Source: Piscinibacter sp. XHJ-5
GTDB taxonomy: Bacteria > Pseudomonadota > Gammaproteobacteria > Burkholderiales > Burkholderiaceae_C
Assembly (NCBI RefSeq): GCF_029855045.1
Contig: NZ_CP123228.1
Location: forward strand, 1,240,001 to 1,304,000
Length of the DNA: 64,000 bases
Reading direction: 5' to 3'
How positions within the stretch are numbered: position 1 is the stretch's first letter; each line of letters begins with the position of its first letter. Position numbers and translations under genes: made by a program. Under the pieces are notes generated by a model. That model did no database searches, had not been told where the DNA came from, and saw only the letters and a program-made list of their open reading frames with translations. Below are positions 19,302 through 28,428 of the stretch, piece after piece.

Positions 19302-21189
19302 TGCAGGCACGATGAGCTCGCCGGGCGTGTGGCACCGCCTGGACCGCGTGCTGGCGAAGATCCGCCCGCACCGCCAGCCGCTGTCGCTGCTGATCGACGG
19401 CGTGGTGATCGCGCTGTGCTGGAACTTCACCTACCTGTTCCGCCTCGGCTTCGAGCGCTGGTGGTCGGCGAGGCCGGACTATGACCACTGGGTCATGGTC
19501 GGCGTGGTGACGGTATACCTGGCGACCTTCGCGGTCGCCGGCATCCCGCGGGGCATGTGGCGCTTCTCGGGCTTCGGCGAGGTCAAGCGGCTGGCGCTGG
19601 CCTGCGGCGTGGCCGGCCTGGCCAGCGCGGTGTGCGTGCTGATGCTGCAGCTGCGCGAGGTGCCGCGGGCGGTGCTGACGCTGCATCCGCTGGTCTCGCT
19701 GATGGGGTTGTGCATGGTGCGCATGGCCTATCGCATGCTGTACGAGCACGCGCAATCGCGCATCACCGGCAGCGACGCCGAGGTCCGGCGGGCCATCGTC
19801 ATGGGCGCCGGCGAGGCGGCGCGGCTGCTGCTGGCGGGCCTGCACCAGCAGGGATGGATCGTGCTCGGGCTGCTCGACGACGACCCCGCCAAGCAAGGCG
19901 CCCGCATTCTGGGCGCGCCGGTGCTCGGCACGCTCGAAGACGCCCGCCGGCCCGAGACGACCTCGGGCGCGACCCATGTCATCGTGGCGATGCCCGGGGC
20001 CACGGCGGGGCAGCGGCGTCGCGCCATCGAGCTCGGGTCCGCGACCGGCCTGCCGGTGCTGACGGTGCCCTCGTTCAGCGAGCTGCGCGACGGCACGGCG
20101 CGCATCGAGCGGGTGCGGGCGATCGAGCCCGAGGACCTGCTGGGGCGCGATCCCGTCAAGCTCGACGAGGCGGGCATCGCCGAGCTCGTGTCCGGCAAGA
20201 CGGTGCTCGTCACGGGCGCCGGCGGCTCCATCGGGTCCGAGCTGTGCCGGCAGGTGGCGCTCTACGGGCCTGCCAAGCTGGTCCTGTACGAGCTGAGCGA
20301 ATTCGCGCTGTACCAGGTCGAGCAGCAGCTCTCGGAGCTGCATCCGCACCTGCCCCTGGTGCGGCTGATCGGCGACGTGAAGAACCTCGAGCACGTGCGC
20401 GCGACCTTCGCGGCGCATCGCCCGCACGTCATCTTCCACGCCGCTGCGTTCAAGCATGTGCCGCTGATGGAGTCGGACAATGCGTGGGCCGCCCTGCAGA
20501 ACAACACGCTGGGCACCTGGCACGCCGCGGCCGCGGCCGCGCAGGCCGGGGCCGAGCGCTTCGTGCTCATCTCCACCGACAAGGCGGTGAACCCGACCAA
20601 CGTCATGGGCGCGACCAAGCGCGCCGCGGAGATGGTGCTGTCGCACATGGCCACGCAAGGGCATGCGACCCGCTTCTCGGCGGTTCGCTTCGGCAACGTG
20701 CTGGGCTCCAGCGGCAGCGTGATCCCGAAATTCAAGGACCAGATCGCGCGCGGCGGACCGGTCACCGTCACGCATCCCCAGATCACGCGCTACTTCATGA
20801 CGATTCCCGAGGCGGCGCGGCTGGTGCTGCAGGCCGCCGCGCTGGCGCACAGCGGCCAGGTGTACGTGCTGGACATGGGAGAGCCGGTCCGCATCGTCGA
20901 GCTGGCGCGCGACATGATCCGCCTGTCGGGCCATCGCGAGGACGAGATCGGCATCGTCTACAGCGGATTGCGTCCCGGCGAGAAGCTGTACGAGGAGCTG
21001 CTCGCCCACGCCGACCAGACGCTGCCGTCGGCGCATCCGCGGCTGCGCGTCGCCAAGCTGCAGGCGATGCCCGAGCTGAACGAGCTGGAGCAGCGGTTCG
21101 CGGAGCTGCGCGGGCAGCGCATCGGGCTGTCGGAGGATGTCGTCAAGCGGTGGCTGTCGGCCGTCGTGCCGGAATACCGCGCGCAATGA
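19294..21189 (+). CDS. Membrane-bound UDP-GlcNAc 4,6-dehydratase (PglF/WbpM/CapD family)
   Basis: 631-residue protein. About four N-terminal membrane helices (to residue 150) precede a CoA-binding-like Rossmann fold (VMGAGEAARLLL, from 169) and the dehydratase domain with NAD motif TGAGGSIGSE at 307-316. The active site has STDK (Asp429, Lys430) and Met438 with Lys442 in the MXXXK arrangement, as in WbpM and PglF, where Met replaces the usual Tyr. It makes UDP-2-acetamido-2,6-dideoxy-4-keto-glucose. It overlaps the initiating transferase gene by 8 bases and closes the plus-strand operon, 13 bases from the end of the opposing one. Confidence 0.92.
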   Translation: MADAGTMSSPGVWHRLDRVLAKIRPHRQPLSLLIDGVVIALCWNFTYLFRLGFERWWSARPDYDHWVMVGVVTVYLATFAVAGIPRGMWRFSGFGEVKRLALACGVAGLASAVCVLMLQLREVPRAVLTLHPLVSLMGLCMVRMAYRMLYEHAQSRITGSDAEVRRAIVMGAGEAARLLLAGLHQQGWIVLGLLDDDPAKQGARILGAPVLGTLEDARRPETTSGATHVIVAMPGATAGQRRRAIELGSATGLPVLTVPSFSELRDGTARIERVRAIEPEDLLGRDPVKLDEAGIAELVSGKTVLVTGAGGSIGSELCRQVALYGPAKLVLYELSEFALYQVEQQLSELHPHLPLVRLIGDVKNLEHVRATFAAHRPHVIFHAAAFKHVPLMESDNAWAALQNNTLGTWHAAAAAAQAGAERFVLISTDKAVNPTNVMGATKRAAEMVLSHMATQGHATRFSAVRFGNVLGSSGSVIPKFKDQIARGGPVTVTHPQITRYFMTIPEAARLVLQAAALAHSGQVYVLDMGEPVRIVELARDMIRLSGHREDEIGIVYSGLRPGEKLYEELLAHADQTLPSAHPRLRVAKLQAMPELNELEQRFAELRGQRIGLSEDVVKRWLSAVVPEYRAQ

Positions 21190-21202
21190 GTGCGGCGGGC
21201 CA

Positions 21203-22462
21203 TCACCGCGCCGAGGCGCGCCGTGAGCCGGCCTCGTGCGCTGCCGCGCCCTCCACGTGGCGCAGCATGTCGGCGGCCAGGGCGCTGCGGTCGTACCTGC
21301 GCGCGGCCTCCAGGCAGGACGCCCGGTAGCGGTCCAGCAGGGCGCGGTCGCGCTGCAGCCGCTCGAGCGCCTCGATCAGCTGGGCCGTGTTCTCCGGCTC
21401 GAACACGATGCCCGCATCCTCGCTGCGCACGATGTCGGCGGATTCGCCGGCCACGCCGTGAAGCACAGGCAGGCCCATGCCCATGCACTCGAAGAGCTTG
21501 GACGGGATGACGGTGGTGAAGAGCTCGGTCTTGCGCAGGTGGATGATCGACACGTCGAGCAGCGACCAGTAGCGCGCGACTTCGTCCTTGGACACCGAGT
21601 CCACGAAGCTGACATTGGACAGGCCGCGCCGCGCGGCGTCTTCCTTCAGTGCCTGCTTGCGAGCGCCGTCGCCCAGGAGGATGAAGTGGAAGGCCTCGCC
21701 GCCGGGCCGCGCGCGCATGGCCTCGGCGGCATCGAGGATGGTTTCCAGGTGGTGGGCCAGGCCGTGGGTGCCGACGTAGCCGGCGACGAAGCGGCCCTCC
21801 AGGCCCATTCGTCGCACCAGCTCGGGATCCTTCGGCCGCGGCCGGAAGCGTGACATGTCGACGCCGTTGGTGACCACCTCGATCTTGGTCCGCGCGATGC
21901 CGCGCGAGGCGAGCTTGTCGCGGAAGGCGCGCGTCACGGCGACGATGAGCGTCGCGCGCCGGTACAGGAAGAGCTCGAGCTTCTCGAGCATGCGGATGAC
22001 CGCCCCCTTGCGCATCGCGCCGACGGCTTCGATCGACTCCGGCCAGAGGTCGCGCAGCTCGAACACGAACGGCACGCGCTTGCCCGCCGCCACCGCCCAG
22101 GCGGCACAGGCCGTGAAGAACTGCGGCGAGGTGCCGATCACCACGTCGACGCCGCGCACGAACAGCCCGGCGATGGTCGCGCTCAGCATGAAGCTCTGGT
22201 AGTCGAGGATGCGCTTGACGAAGCCCTCGTTGGCGGTGATGTACGACCAGACCCGGATCACGCGGATGCCGTCCATCGTCTCGCTCTGCCAGAGGCGGTT
22301 GCGGTAGCCGTCGTAGACACGCCCCTTGGGGAAGTTGGGGGCGCAGGTGATGACGGTGACGCGGTGACCCGCGCGCACCCATTCGCGGCAATGCTCGAAC
22401 GTGCGGCTTGCCGGCGCATTGACCTCCGGCGGAAAGTTGTCGGAGAGGAAGAGGATGTGCAT
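21203..22462 (-). CDS. GT4 family glycosyltransferase (WcaI/WbuB-like)
   Basis: 419-residue GT-B enzyme. The start MHILFLSDNFPPEVNAPASR and the following VITCAPNFPKGRVYDGYRN are characteristic of the WcaI/WbuB group of colanic-acid and O-antigen transferases. FELRDLWPESI, VTNGVDMSRFRP and GDGARKQAL are also group-typical. WbuB-like enzymes often use fucosyl or N-acetylfucosaminyl donors, but this is only a hint. It is the last gene of the long minus-strand operon, and its stop faces the plus-strand operon across 13 bases. Confidence 0.88.
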   Translation of the reverse strand: MHILFLSDNFPPEVNAPASRTFEHCREWVRAGHRVTVITCAPNFPKGRVYDGYRNRLWQSETMDGIRVIRVWSYITANEGFVKRILDYQSFMLSATIAGLFVRGVDVVIGTSPQFFTACAAWAVAAGKRVPFVFELRDLWPESIEAVGAMRKGAVIRMLEKLELFLYRRATLIVAVTRAFRDKLASRGIARTKIEVVTNGVDMSRFRPRPKDPELVRRMGLEGRFVAGYVGTHGLAHHLETILDAAEAMRARPGGEAFHFILLGDGARKQALKEDAARRGLSNVSFVDSVSKDEVARYWSLLDVSIIHLRKTELFTTVIPSKLFECMGMGLPVLHGVAGESADIVRSEDAGIVFEPENTAQLIEALERLQRDRALLDRYRASCLEAARRYDRSALAADMLRHVEGAAAHEAGSRRASAR

Positions 22463-22464
22463 GG

Positions 22465-24105
22465 TCAGTCCCAGGTGAGCTCCAGCTCGCCGCGGCGGCC
22501 GTTCAGGCGCAGCTCGAGGCATTGCGTGGGCACCGAGAGGTTGAACTCGGGATGGTGGGTGCTGTCGCGCAGCGTCGCGACGCCGCCGCGCGCCTGCCAA
22601 CGGACGGCCTGCCCGCCGGGCAGGCGCAGGCGCCCCGTGTCCCCGCCGCCGGCTTCGACGACGACGTGCGGATGGAACAGGTAGCGCGCCACGGCGTCGC
22701 GGCACGATCCTTCGACCTGGTCGACCACCCGCAAGCCGTCGGATCGCAGCTGCCACGAGCGCCGATGCACCGGGCGTCCGGGCAGCCGGCGGTAGCCGTC
22801 GTGGGCGCAGGCCAGGCTGGGCGCTGCGGCGTCGGCGGCCAGCGCCTTGCCGAACGGCCGCGCGCGGCGGGCGACGCGGAAGCTGCTCCAGACCTCGGAC
22901 GAGTCGGCGCCGTCGATCTGCAGCGTGTTGTGGGCCGCCGTGCCGCGCTGGCGGAGGCGCTCCGGCGAGACGTCGTAGCGCGACGTGCCGGTGTCGACGA
23001 GCAGTCGCTGCCCATGCAGCGACAGCTCGAACGAGAGGGTGTCGGCATGCGCATGGCCCGGGATGTAGTCGGGGCCCACCAGGCCGACATCCGCCAGCAG
23101 CACGGCCGGACCACACTGGAGGCGCACATAGCCCGAGTCCGGCAGGTCGATCGCGGGTGACGCCTCGATGCCGTCATCGGGCATCAGCCCGAGCGACTGC
23201 GCTGCCGCCTGCAGGTCGGCCCCGCGAGGCGCGATGCCGAACGCCGCGTCGTTGAAGAGCGCGATGTCGCCGTCGGGATGGGTGAGCACGCGCAGCCAGC
23301 GCAGCATGCGCGGCAGCGCCTCGCGCCATGCCGATACGGCGGACGGCGGCAGCACGCCGGGCAGCGCTTGATCCAGCGCGAGCAGCTCCAGCAGGTCGGC
23401 CAGGATCACGGCGTGGTACATCGGGCTGCGCTCGAAGTGTCCACCGTCGGGCAGCACCTGCTCGCGCAGCTCGCGCTGCAGCAGCCGCAGGCCCGCCGCA
23501 CGCCAGCGATCGGGTTCGGGGCCCTCGAAGAAGACGCCGGCGAACACCAGCGCCTTGGCGTTGGCCCACAGGTGGTTGCCGAGCAGGTGGTGTTCGAGTC
23601 GGCTGCCGAGCCAGCGCACCTGCGTCGCCAGGCTTTGCAGGCACTGCGCGGGCATCGTGTTGCCGGCCGCGGCCCAGCGGATCCAGTTGACGATGCGCAG
23701 CGAGCAGGGGTAGGGTTCCCAGCCGCTGCCTGACGCCGGAGGGTTCTCGCGCACCCAGCGCAGCAGCCAGTCGCGGTGCCAGTCGCGACGGTTCTCGGCG
23801 CCCGCGGCCACCAGGTCGTCGAAGTAGTGCAGGTTGTAGCGCCACAGCTTGGCCACCGATGCATCGTCCCATCCGGCCATCGTGTCCAGGTCGCGTTCCT
23901 CGTTGAGAAAGCGGAACACCCAGGGTCGCAGCAGCGAGGGCGGTTTCATGACGAGCGCGGCCATCGATCGGGCAGCCGCGCGCGGTGCCGGCGCCGGGCG
24001 CATGTCGACCGCCGGCCGGTGCAGCCTGAACCAGATGCGCCCATAGACCTGCACCGGCCGCAGGTGGCGCAGCGTGTGCCACCAGCGCAGCGCGCGCGAG
24101 CTCAT
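22465..24105 (-). CDS. Heparinase II/III family protein
   Basis: 546-residue protein. The N-terminal two-thirds is an (alpha/alpha) toroid-like region (YNLHYFDDL, NHLWANAKALVFAGVFFEG, FERSPMYHAVILADLLELL), and the C-terminal part a beta-sandwich with PGHAHADTLSFELS and HNTLQIDGADSSEVW. These match heparinase II/III polysaccharide lyases. No signal peptide is evident. In surface-polysaccharide operons such proteins accompany WecB and bi-domain oxidoreductases, as here. They may trim or release polymer, but the substrate is unknown. It overlaps wecB by ATGA. Confidence 0.85.
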   Translation of the reverse strand: MSSRALRWWHTLRHLRPVQVYGRIWFRLHRPAVDMRPAPAPRAAARSMAALVMKPPSLLRPWVFRFLNEERDLDTMAGWDDASVAKLWRYNLHYFDDLVAAGAENRRDWHRDWLLRWVRENPPASGSGWEPYPCSLRIVNWIRWAAAGNTMPAQCLQSLATQVRWLGSRLEHHLLGNHLWANAKALVFAGVFFEGPEPDRWRAAGLRLLQRELREQVLPDGGHFERSPMYHAVILADLLELLALDQALPGVLPPSAVSAWREALPRMLRWLRVLTHPDGDIALFNDAAFGIAPRGADLQAAAQSLGLMPDDGIEASPAIDLPDSGYVRLQCGPAVLLADVGLVGPDYIPGHAHADTLSFELSLHGQRLLVDTGTSRYDVSPERLRQRGTAAHNTLQIDGADSSEVWSSFRVARRARPFGKALAADAAAPSLACAHDGYRRLPGRPVHRRSWQLRSDGLRVVDQVEGSCRDAVARYLFHPHVVVEAGGGDTGRLRLPGGQAVRWQARGGVATLRDSTHHPEFNLSVPTQCLELRLNGRRGELELTWD

Positions 24106-25205
24106 CCGGCGGCGGCGCCCAGCAGACGCTCGAGCGTGGCGACGATGCGTTCGCCGCTGCGGCCGTCCCAGCGCTGCGGCGTGCCGCCGCGCTTCCATTG
24201 CCCCTCGAACAGCCGCTGCAGCGCAGGCCCGATGGACGCCGGATCGGTGCCGAGCAGCTCGTTGGTTCCCACGGTCACCGTTTCGGGACGCTCGGTGGTG
24301 TCGCGCAGCGTCATGCACGGAATGCCGAGCACGGTGGCCTCCTCGGTGATGCCGCCCGAGTCGGTGATGACCGCCTTGGCGTGCTTCACCAGGTAGTTGA
24401 ATTCGAGGTAGGGCTGCGGCTCGACCAGCTGCAGCCCCGCGGGCAGGCCGGACACATCCTTCAGCGTCTTGGCGGTGCGCGGGTGAACCGGGAAGACCAC
24501 CGGCAGCCCGCGGCTGTGCGCGCCGATCGCCTGCAGCAGGGCGCGCAGCTGCGTTTCGCTGTCGACGTTGGCCGGGCGGTGCAGCGTCATCACGAGGTAG
24601 TGCCCGGCATGCAGGCCCATCTCGTGCCAGAAGGGCGGCGGACGCAGCCGTTCCAGGTTGGCCAGCAGCGTGTCGATCATCGTGTTGCCGACGAAGAAGA
24701 TGCGGTCGTCCGCGACGCCGCTGCGGCGCAGGTGCGCATTGGCGAACTCGCTGGTCGTGAAGAAGTGGTTGGTGATCGCGTCCGTGACCATGCGGTTGAT
24801 CTCTTCCGGCATGGTCCAGTCGCCGCTGCGGATGCCGGCCTCGACGTGGGCCACGGGAACGCACAGCTTCTGCGCGGTGATGGCGCAGGCCATCGTCGAC
24901 GTGACGTCGCCCACCACGAGGCACAAGTCGCTGCGCTCGGCGAGCAGAAGCGCTTCGTAGCGCGTCATGATGGCCGCCGTCTGCTCGGCCTGCGTGCCGG
25001 AGCCGACCTCGAGGTTGACGTCCGGCGCCGGGATGCCCAGCTGCTCGAAGAAGTCGCCCGACATGCGAGCGTCGTAGTGCTGCCCGGTGTGCACCAGCCG
25101 GTAGCGCAGCCGCCCGCCCGCCGCGCGGCGTGCTTCGATCGCCCGGATGATCGGCGCGATCTTGGCGAAGTTGGGGCGAGCGCCCGCGATGATGTCGATG
25201 CGCAT
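24102..25205 (-). CDS. wecB: UDP-N-acetylglucosamine 2-epimerase, non-hydrolysing
   Basis: 367-residue enzyme that interconverts UDP-GlcNAc and UDP-ManNAc in the cytoplasm. Family landmarks are present: ARPNFAKIAPII near the N-terminus, VVGDVTSTMACA, VAHVEAGIRSGD with the catalytic-region glutamate, EEINRMVTDAI, and ITDSGGITEEATVLGIPCMTLRDTTERPET. The length is usual for the family. No wecC dehydrogenase is adjacent, so UDP-ManNAc may be used directly or by the neighbouring oxidoreductases. Its ATG shares a base with the stop of the preceding gene. Confidence 0.93.
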   Translation of the reverse strand: MRIDIIAGARPNFAKIAPIIRAIEARRAAGGRLRYRLVHTGQHYDARMSGDFFEQLGIPAPDVNLEVGSGTQAEQTAAIMTRYEALLLAERSDLCLVVGDVTSTMACAITAQKLCVPVAHVEAGIRSGDWTMPEEINRMVTDAITNHFFTTSEFANAHLRRSGVADDRIFFVGNTMIDTLLANLERLRPPPFWHEMGLHAGHYLVMTLHRPANVDSETQLRALLQAIGAHSRGLPVVFPVHPRTAKTLKDVSGLPAGLQLVEPQPYLEFNYLVKHAKAVITDSGGITEEATVLGIPCMTLRDTTERPETVTVGTNELLGTDPASIGPALQRLFEGQWKRGGTPQRWDGRSGERIVATLERLLGAAAG

Positions 25206-27307
25206 CAGTGGTCCTTTGCGAGTTCGATGGCCACGCGGCTCACTTCGAGCACCTCGTCGAGCGCGATGGGAGCCGGGCCGCCGGTCTCGATGGCGCGGAC
25301 GAAGGCGGCGGCACATGCCGACTGTCCCTTGTCCTGGCGCCACAGATTCAGCTTCGTGAAGCCCGGCCAGCCGTGGCCGCAGAGGCGGCGGAAGTTGTCC
25401 AGCTGCAGCACCCGTCCGGCCGCGAACACCTCCAGCCGCTCCTTCGGGAACGCCTTGGAGCCGTTGGCGAAGTAGTGCACCGTGCCGATGGAGCCGTCCT
25501 CGAAGGCGAGCTGCAGCGTCGCGGTGTCGGCGGTGGGACTGTCCATGCCGGTGCGATGCCAGCGCACCAGCGGGCTGCCCGCCAGGTGGCGCAGCAGGTC
25601 GATGAAGTGGCAGGCCTCGCCGACGATGCGCCCGCCGCCCGCCTCCGGGTCCTGTGTCCAGTGGCCGGCAGGAATGGCGCCCGCGTTGACCGTCATCACG
25701 AAGGCCTTGGGGCCGGGGACGGCGGCCAGCAGGCTCTTGATCTTCACGACCTGCGGCGCGAAGCGGCGGTTGAACCCGACCATCAGCAGCCGAGAGGAGG
25801 CGCGAGCGGCGCGCTCGACCTGCGCCAGCTCGTCGAGCGTCAGGCACAGCGGCTTCTCGACGAAGACATGCTTGTCCGCCGCCAGCGCGCGCAGCACCAG
25901 GCCGGCGTGGCTGTCGTGCCGGGTGGTGATCACCAGCGCATTCGTCGCCGCGTCGGCGAAGAGACGCTCGGTGTCGGTGGTGCATTCCTCGAAGCCGAAC
26001 TTGCGGCCGGCATGCACGCTGCTGATGCCCGCAGCCGAAGCGACGCCGCGCAGCCTGGCGCCGGCGGTCTTGAACGCAGGGATGAGGACCGCGGTCGCGT
26101 AGTTGCCCGAGCCGATGAAGCTCACGACGCCGCCGCTGCCCGCGGCACGCGCGGCGGGCGCCAGCGGCACGGTGCGTTCGGTGACGGAGCGGCCCGGCTC
26201 CACCGGGTACTCCAGCAGGATGCCCAGCGAGGGCTCGGATCCGGCGACCACCTCGTAGGCGGCGGCCGCCTCGGCGACGGCGAAGCGGTGCGTGACCAGG
26301 TCGGCCACGCCGATGCGGCGGTCGGCCAGCATGTCCAGCACCGCCTCGAAGTTGCGCTGCTCGGTCCAGCGGACGAAGCCCACCGGATAGTCCTGGCCCT
26401 TTTCCTCGTAGCTGGGGTCGTAGCGGCCGGGGCCGTAGGAGCACGACACCTGGAAGCTCAACTCCTTCTCGTAGAAGTCGGCGCGCGACAGCGCGAGGCC
26501 CGTCACGCCCACCAGCACGATGCGCCCGCGCTTGCGGCACATCTGCGCCGCCTGGTGGACGGGCTCGTTGCTCTGCGTCGACGCCGTGATCAGCACCGCG
26601 TCGACGCCGCGCCCGCGCGAGAACGCCTGCGCCGCCGCCAGCGGGTCGACACCGGCGCCGAGGTCGACCACCTCGGCACCCAGGGCCCGGGCACGCTCCA
26701 GCCGGGCGGCATCCATGTCGAGGCCGAGGACGCGACAGCCGTGCGCGCGCAGCAGCTGGACGGCCACCAGCCCGATCAGGCCGAGCCCCGTCACCACGAC
26801 GGTCTCGCCGAGCGTCGGCTGCACGAGGCGGATGCCTTGCAGCGCGATCGCGCCGAGCACCGTGAACGCCGCCTCGTCGTCGCTGACGCCATCGGGCACC
26901 CTGGCGCACAGATTGGCCGGCACGCTCACCGCCTCGGCATGCTTGCCGTTGGAGGCGACGCGGTCGCCTACCTCGAAGCCGCTGACGCCGGGTCCGACGT
27001 CGACGACGATGCCCACGTTGCAATAGCCGAGCGGCAGCGGCTGGTCCAGCTTGTTGCGCACGGCCTCCAGCGTGGGGCCGATTCCGTCGGTGCGGACCTT
27101 GTCCAGCACCATCCGGACCTTGTCGGGCTGCTGGCGCGCCTTGTCGATCCAGCCCGCCCGTCCGAAATCGACCAGCATGCGCTCGGTGCCCGCCGAGACC
27201 AGGGTGCGCGTGGTGCGGATCAGCAGATGGCCACGGCGCGGCGCCGGGCAGGGGACGTCGGCGACGCTCGTCTCGCCGGTCTTGAGGTTTTGCAGCAGTT
27301 GCTTCAC
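25205..27307 (-). CDS. Bi-domain oxidoreductase: zinc-type alcohol dehydrogenase fused to Gfo/Idh/MocA domain
   Basis: 700-residue fusion. Residues about 1-355 form a medium-chain dehydrogenase with a GroES-like start (RTLVSAGTERMLVDFG) and the nucleotide motif VVVTGLGLIGLVAVQLL. Residues about 370-700 form a Gfo/Idh/MocA oxidoreductase with VVSFIGSGNYATAVLIP and the catalytic EKP in VFVEKPLCLT. Fusions of this type are known from polysaccharide loci carrying heparinase-like and WecB genes. The reaction is unknown, but two NAD(P)-dependent steps on one nucleotide sugar or glycan is a reasonable guess. The start is GTG at 27307, overlapping the TGA of the upstream gene. Confidence 0.85.
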   Translation of the reverse strand: MKQLLQNLKTGETSVADVPCPAPRRGHLLIRTTRTLVSAGTERMLVDFGRAGWIDKARQQPDKVRMVLDKVRTDGIGPTLEAVRNKLDQPLPLGYCNVGIVVDVGPGVSGFEVGDRVASNGKHAEAVSVPANLCARVPDGVSDDEAAFTVLGAIALQGIRLVQPTLGETVVVTGLGLIGLVAVQLLRAHGCRVLGLDMDAARLERARALGAEVVDLGAGVDPLAAAQAFSRGRGVDAVLITASTQSNEPVHQAAQMCRKRGRIVLVGVTGLALSRADFYEKELSFQVSCSYGPGRYDPSYEEKGQDYPVGFVRWTEQRNFEAVLDMLADRRIGVADLVTHRFAVAEAAAAYEVVAGSEPSLGILLEYPVEPGRSVTERTVPLAPAARAAGSGGVVSFIGSGNYATAVLIPAFKTAGARLRGVASAAGISSVHAGRKFGFEECTTDTERLFADAATNALVITTRHDSHAGLVLRALAADKHVFVEKPLCLTLDELAQVERAARASSRLLMVGFNRRFAPQVVKIKSLLAAVPGPKAFVMTVNAGAIPAGHWTQDPEAGGGRIVGEACHFIDLLRHLAGSPLVRWHRTGMDSPTADTATLQLAFEDGSIGTVHYFANGSKAFPKERLEVFAAGRVLQLDNFRRLCGHGWPGFTKLNLWRQDKGQSACAAAFVRAIETGGPAPIALDEVLEVSRVAIELAKDH

Positions 27308-28428
27308 AGGATGTCGATTTCCCGGGCGAGCGCCGCCCGGCCTTGTTCGAGAGAGAAGGTGGACTCGCGCTGGCGCCTCTTGACCATGTCGGTGATGTGC
27401 AGCATGAGCAGCGTCGACAGAACGACTTCCTGCCAGTCGCGCGATTCCTCGCGAAACGGCTGCAGGATGGCGCCTCGATGGCCCACGTCCTTCGGCCAGA
27501 AGCGCCGCCGCAGCAGCCGCGAGCCGCGCCAGAGCGTGAGGCGTCGGAAGTCGTCGATCTTGCAGGTGGTCTCGCCGTGCTGCAGGCAGATCGTCTCGTT
27601 GATGCCCTCGAACGGCTCGCTGCGCGAGGTGAGCATCACGGTGAAGATGTCGCCCCGGTCGCTGGCGATGGTGATCGCGAGATTGTCGTCGGGTTCCTCG
27701 GGATCGGCCCAGGCGAGCGTGACGTGCAGGAGGTCGGGCAGGCTGCGCCAGGCCCAGATGTGCACCATGAGGTCCAGCCAGTGCCCGACGTTGCCGCAGA
27801 TGCGCGTGCCTTCGTCGGGACGCCGGTACCAGTGGTCGGCGGCGAGCCGGTGGCCAGACACGAAGCACTGCACCGAGAAGCCGCCCGCGGGGTCGATGCC
27901 GATCTCGCCGCGCAGCAGCCGCACGGCAGCCGAGAACGGTCGGTTGTAGCCGGCGAAGACGCGTCCGCGGGCATCGCGCACGGCGCGCAGCAGCGTCACC
28001 AGCTGAGCATGGCTCACCGCCACGGGCTTCTCGACGTAGACGTCGAGGCCGCGGGCCAGCGCCTGCACGGCATAGTCGGCGTGCGAGGCGTGATTCGACG
28101 CGATGTAGACGATGCGCACGCCCGGATCGGCGATGAGCTCGTCGAAGCTGGCCGGCATGAGCGGCACGCCCATCGCCCGTGCGAGCGTCGACTGCGCGCG
28201 CGGATCGATGTCGTAGCAGGCGCGGATGCGCCGCCCGAAGGCCGACTGCAGGAAGTAGCCGATCGTCGCGAAGCCGAACTGACCGCAGCCGACCAGGGCG
28301 ATGTCCGGCTCGGCACGGCGCAGCGACCAGGCCGGCAGCGGCAGGCGCAGCCGGCCGGCCGCCTTGAACAGGGTTCGTCCGGCGCCGTAGATGGAGACGA
28401 AGCGCAGGAACTTCAGGGCGGCGTTCAT
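27304..28428 (-). CDS. Gfo/Idh/MocA family oxidoreductase
   Basis: 374-residue NAD(P)-dependent oxidoreductase. The N-terminal Rossmann fold begins at about residue 43 (IALVGCGQFGFATIGYFL), and the catalytic lysine lies in VYVEKPVAVS. The C-terminal alpha/beta domain has the FAGYNRPFSAAVRLL segment typical of the family. It overlaps the bi-domain oxidoreductase gene by GTGA and probably works with it on the same sugar. The substrate cannot be assigned. Confidence 0.83.
   Translation of the reverse strand: MNAALKFLRFVSIYGAGRTLFKAAGRLRLPLPAWSLRRAEPDIALVGCGQFGFATIGYFLQSAFGRRIRACYDIDPRAQSTLARAMGVPLMPASFDELIADPGVRIVYIASNHASHADYAVQALARGLDVYVEKPVAVSHAQLVTLLRAVRDARGRVFAGYNRPFSAAVRLLRGEIGIDPAGGFSVQCFVSGHRLAADHWYRRPDEGTRICGNVGHWLDLMVHIWAWRSLPDLLHVTLAWADPEEPDDNLAITIASDRGDIFTVMLTSRSEPFEGINETICLQHGETTCKIDDFRRLTLWRGSRLLRRRFWPKDVGHRGAILQPFREESRDWQEVVLSTLLMLHITDMVKRRQRESTFSLEQGRAALAREIDIL

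Noticed and set aside
19294..21189. Classification of the dehydratase as a second PseB
   Set aside because: It has N-terminal membrane helices and Met at the position where PseB has Tyr, which matches the PglF/WbpM group.
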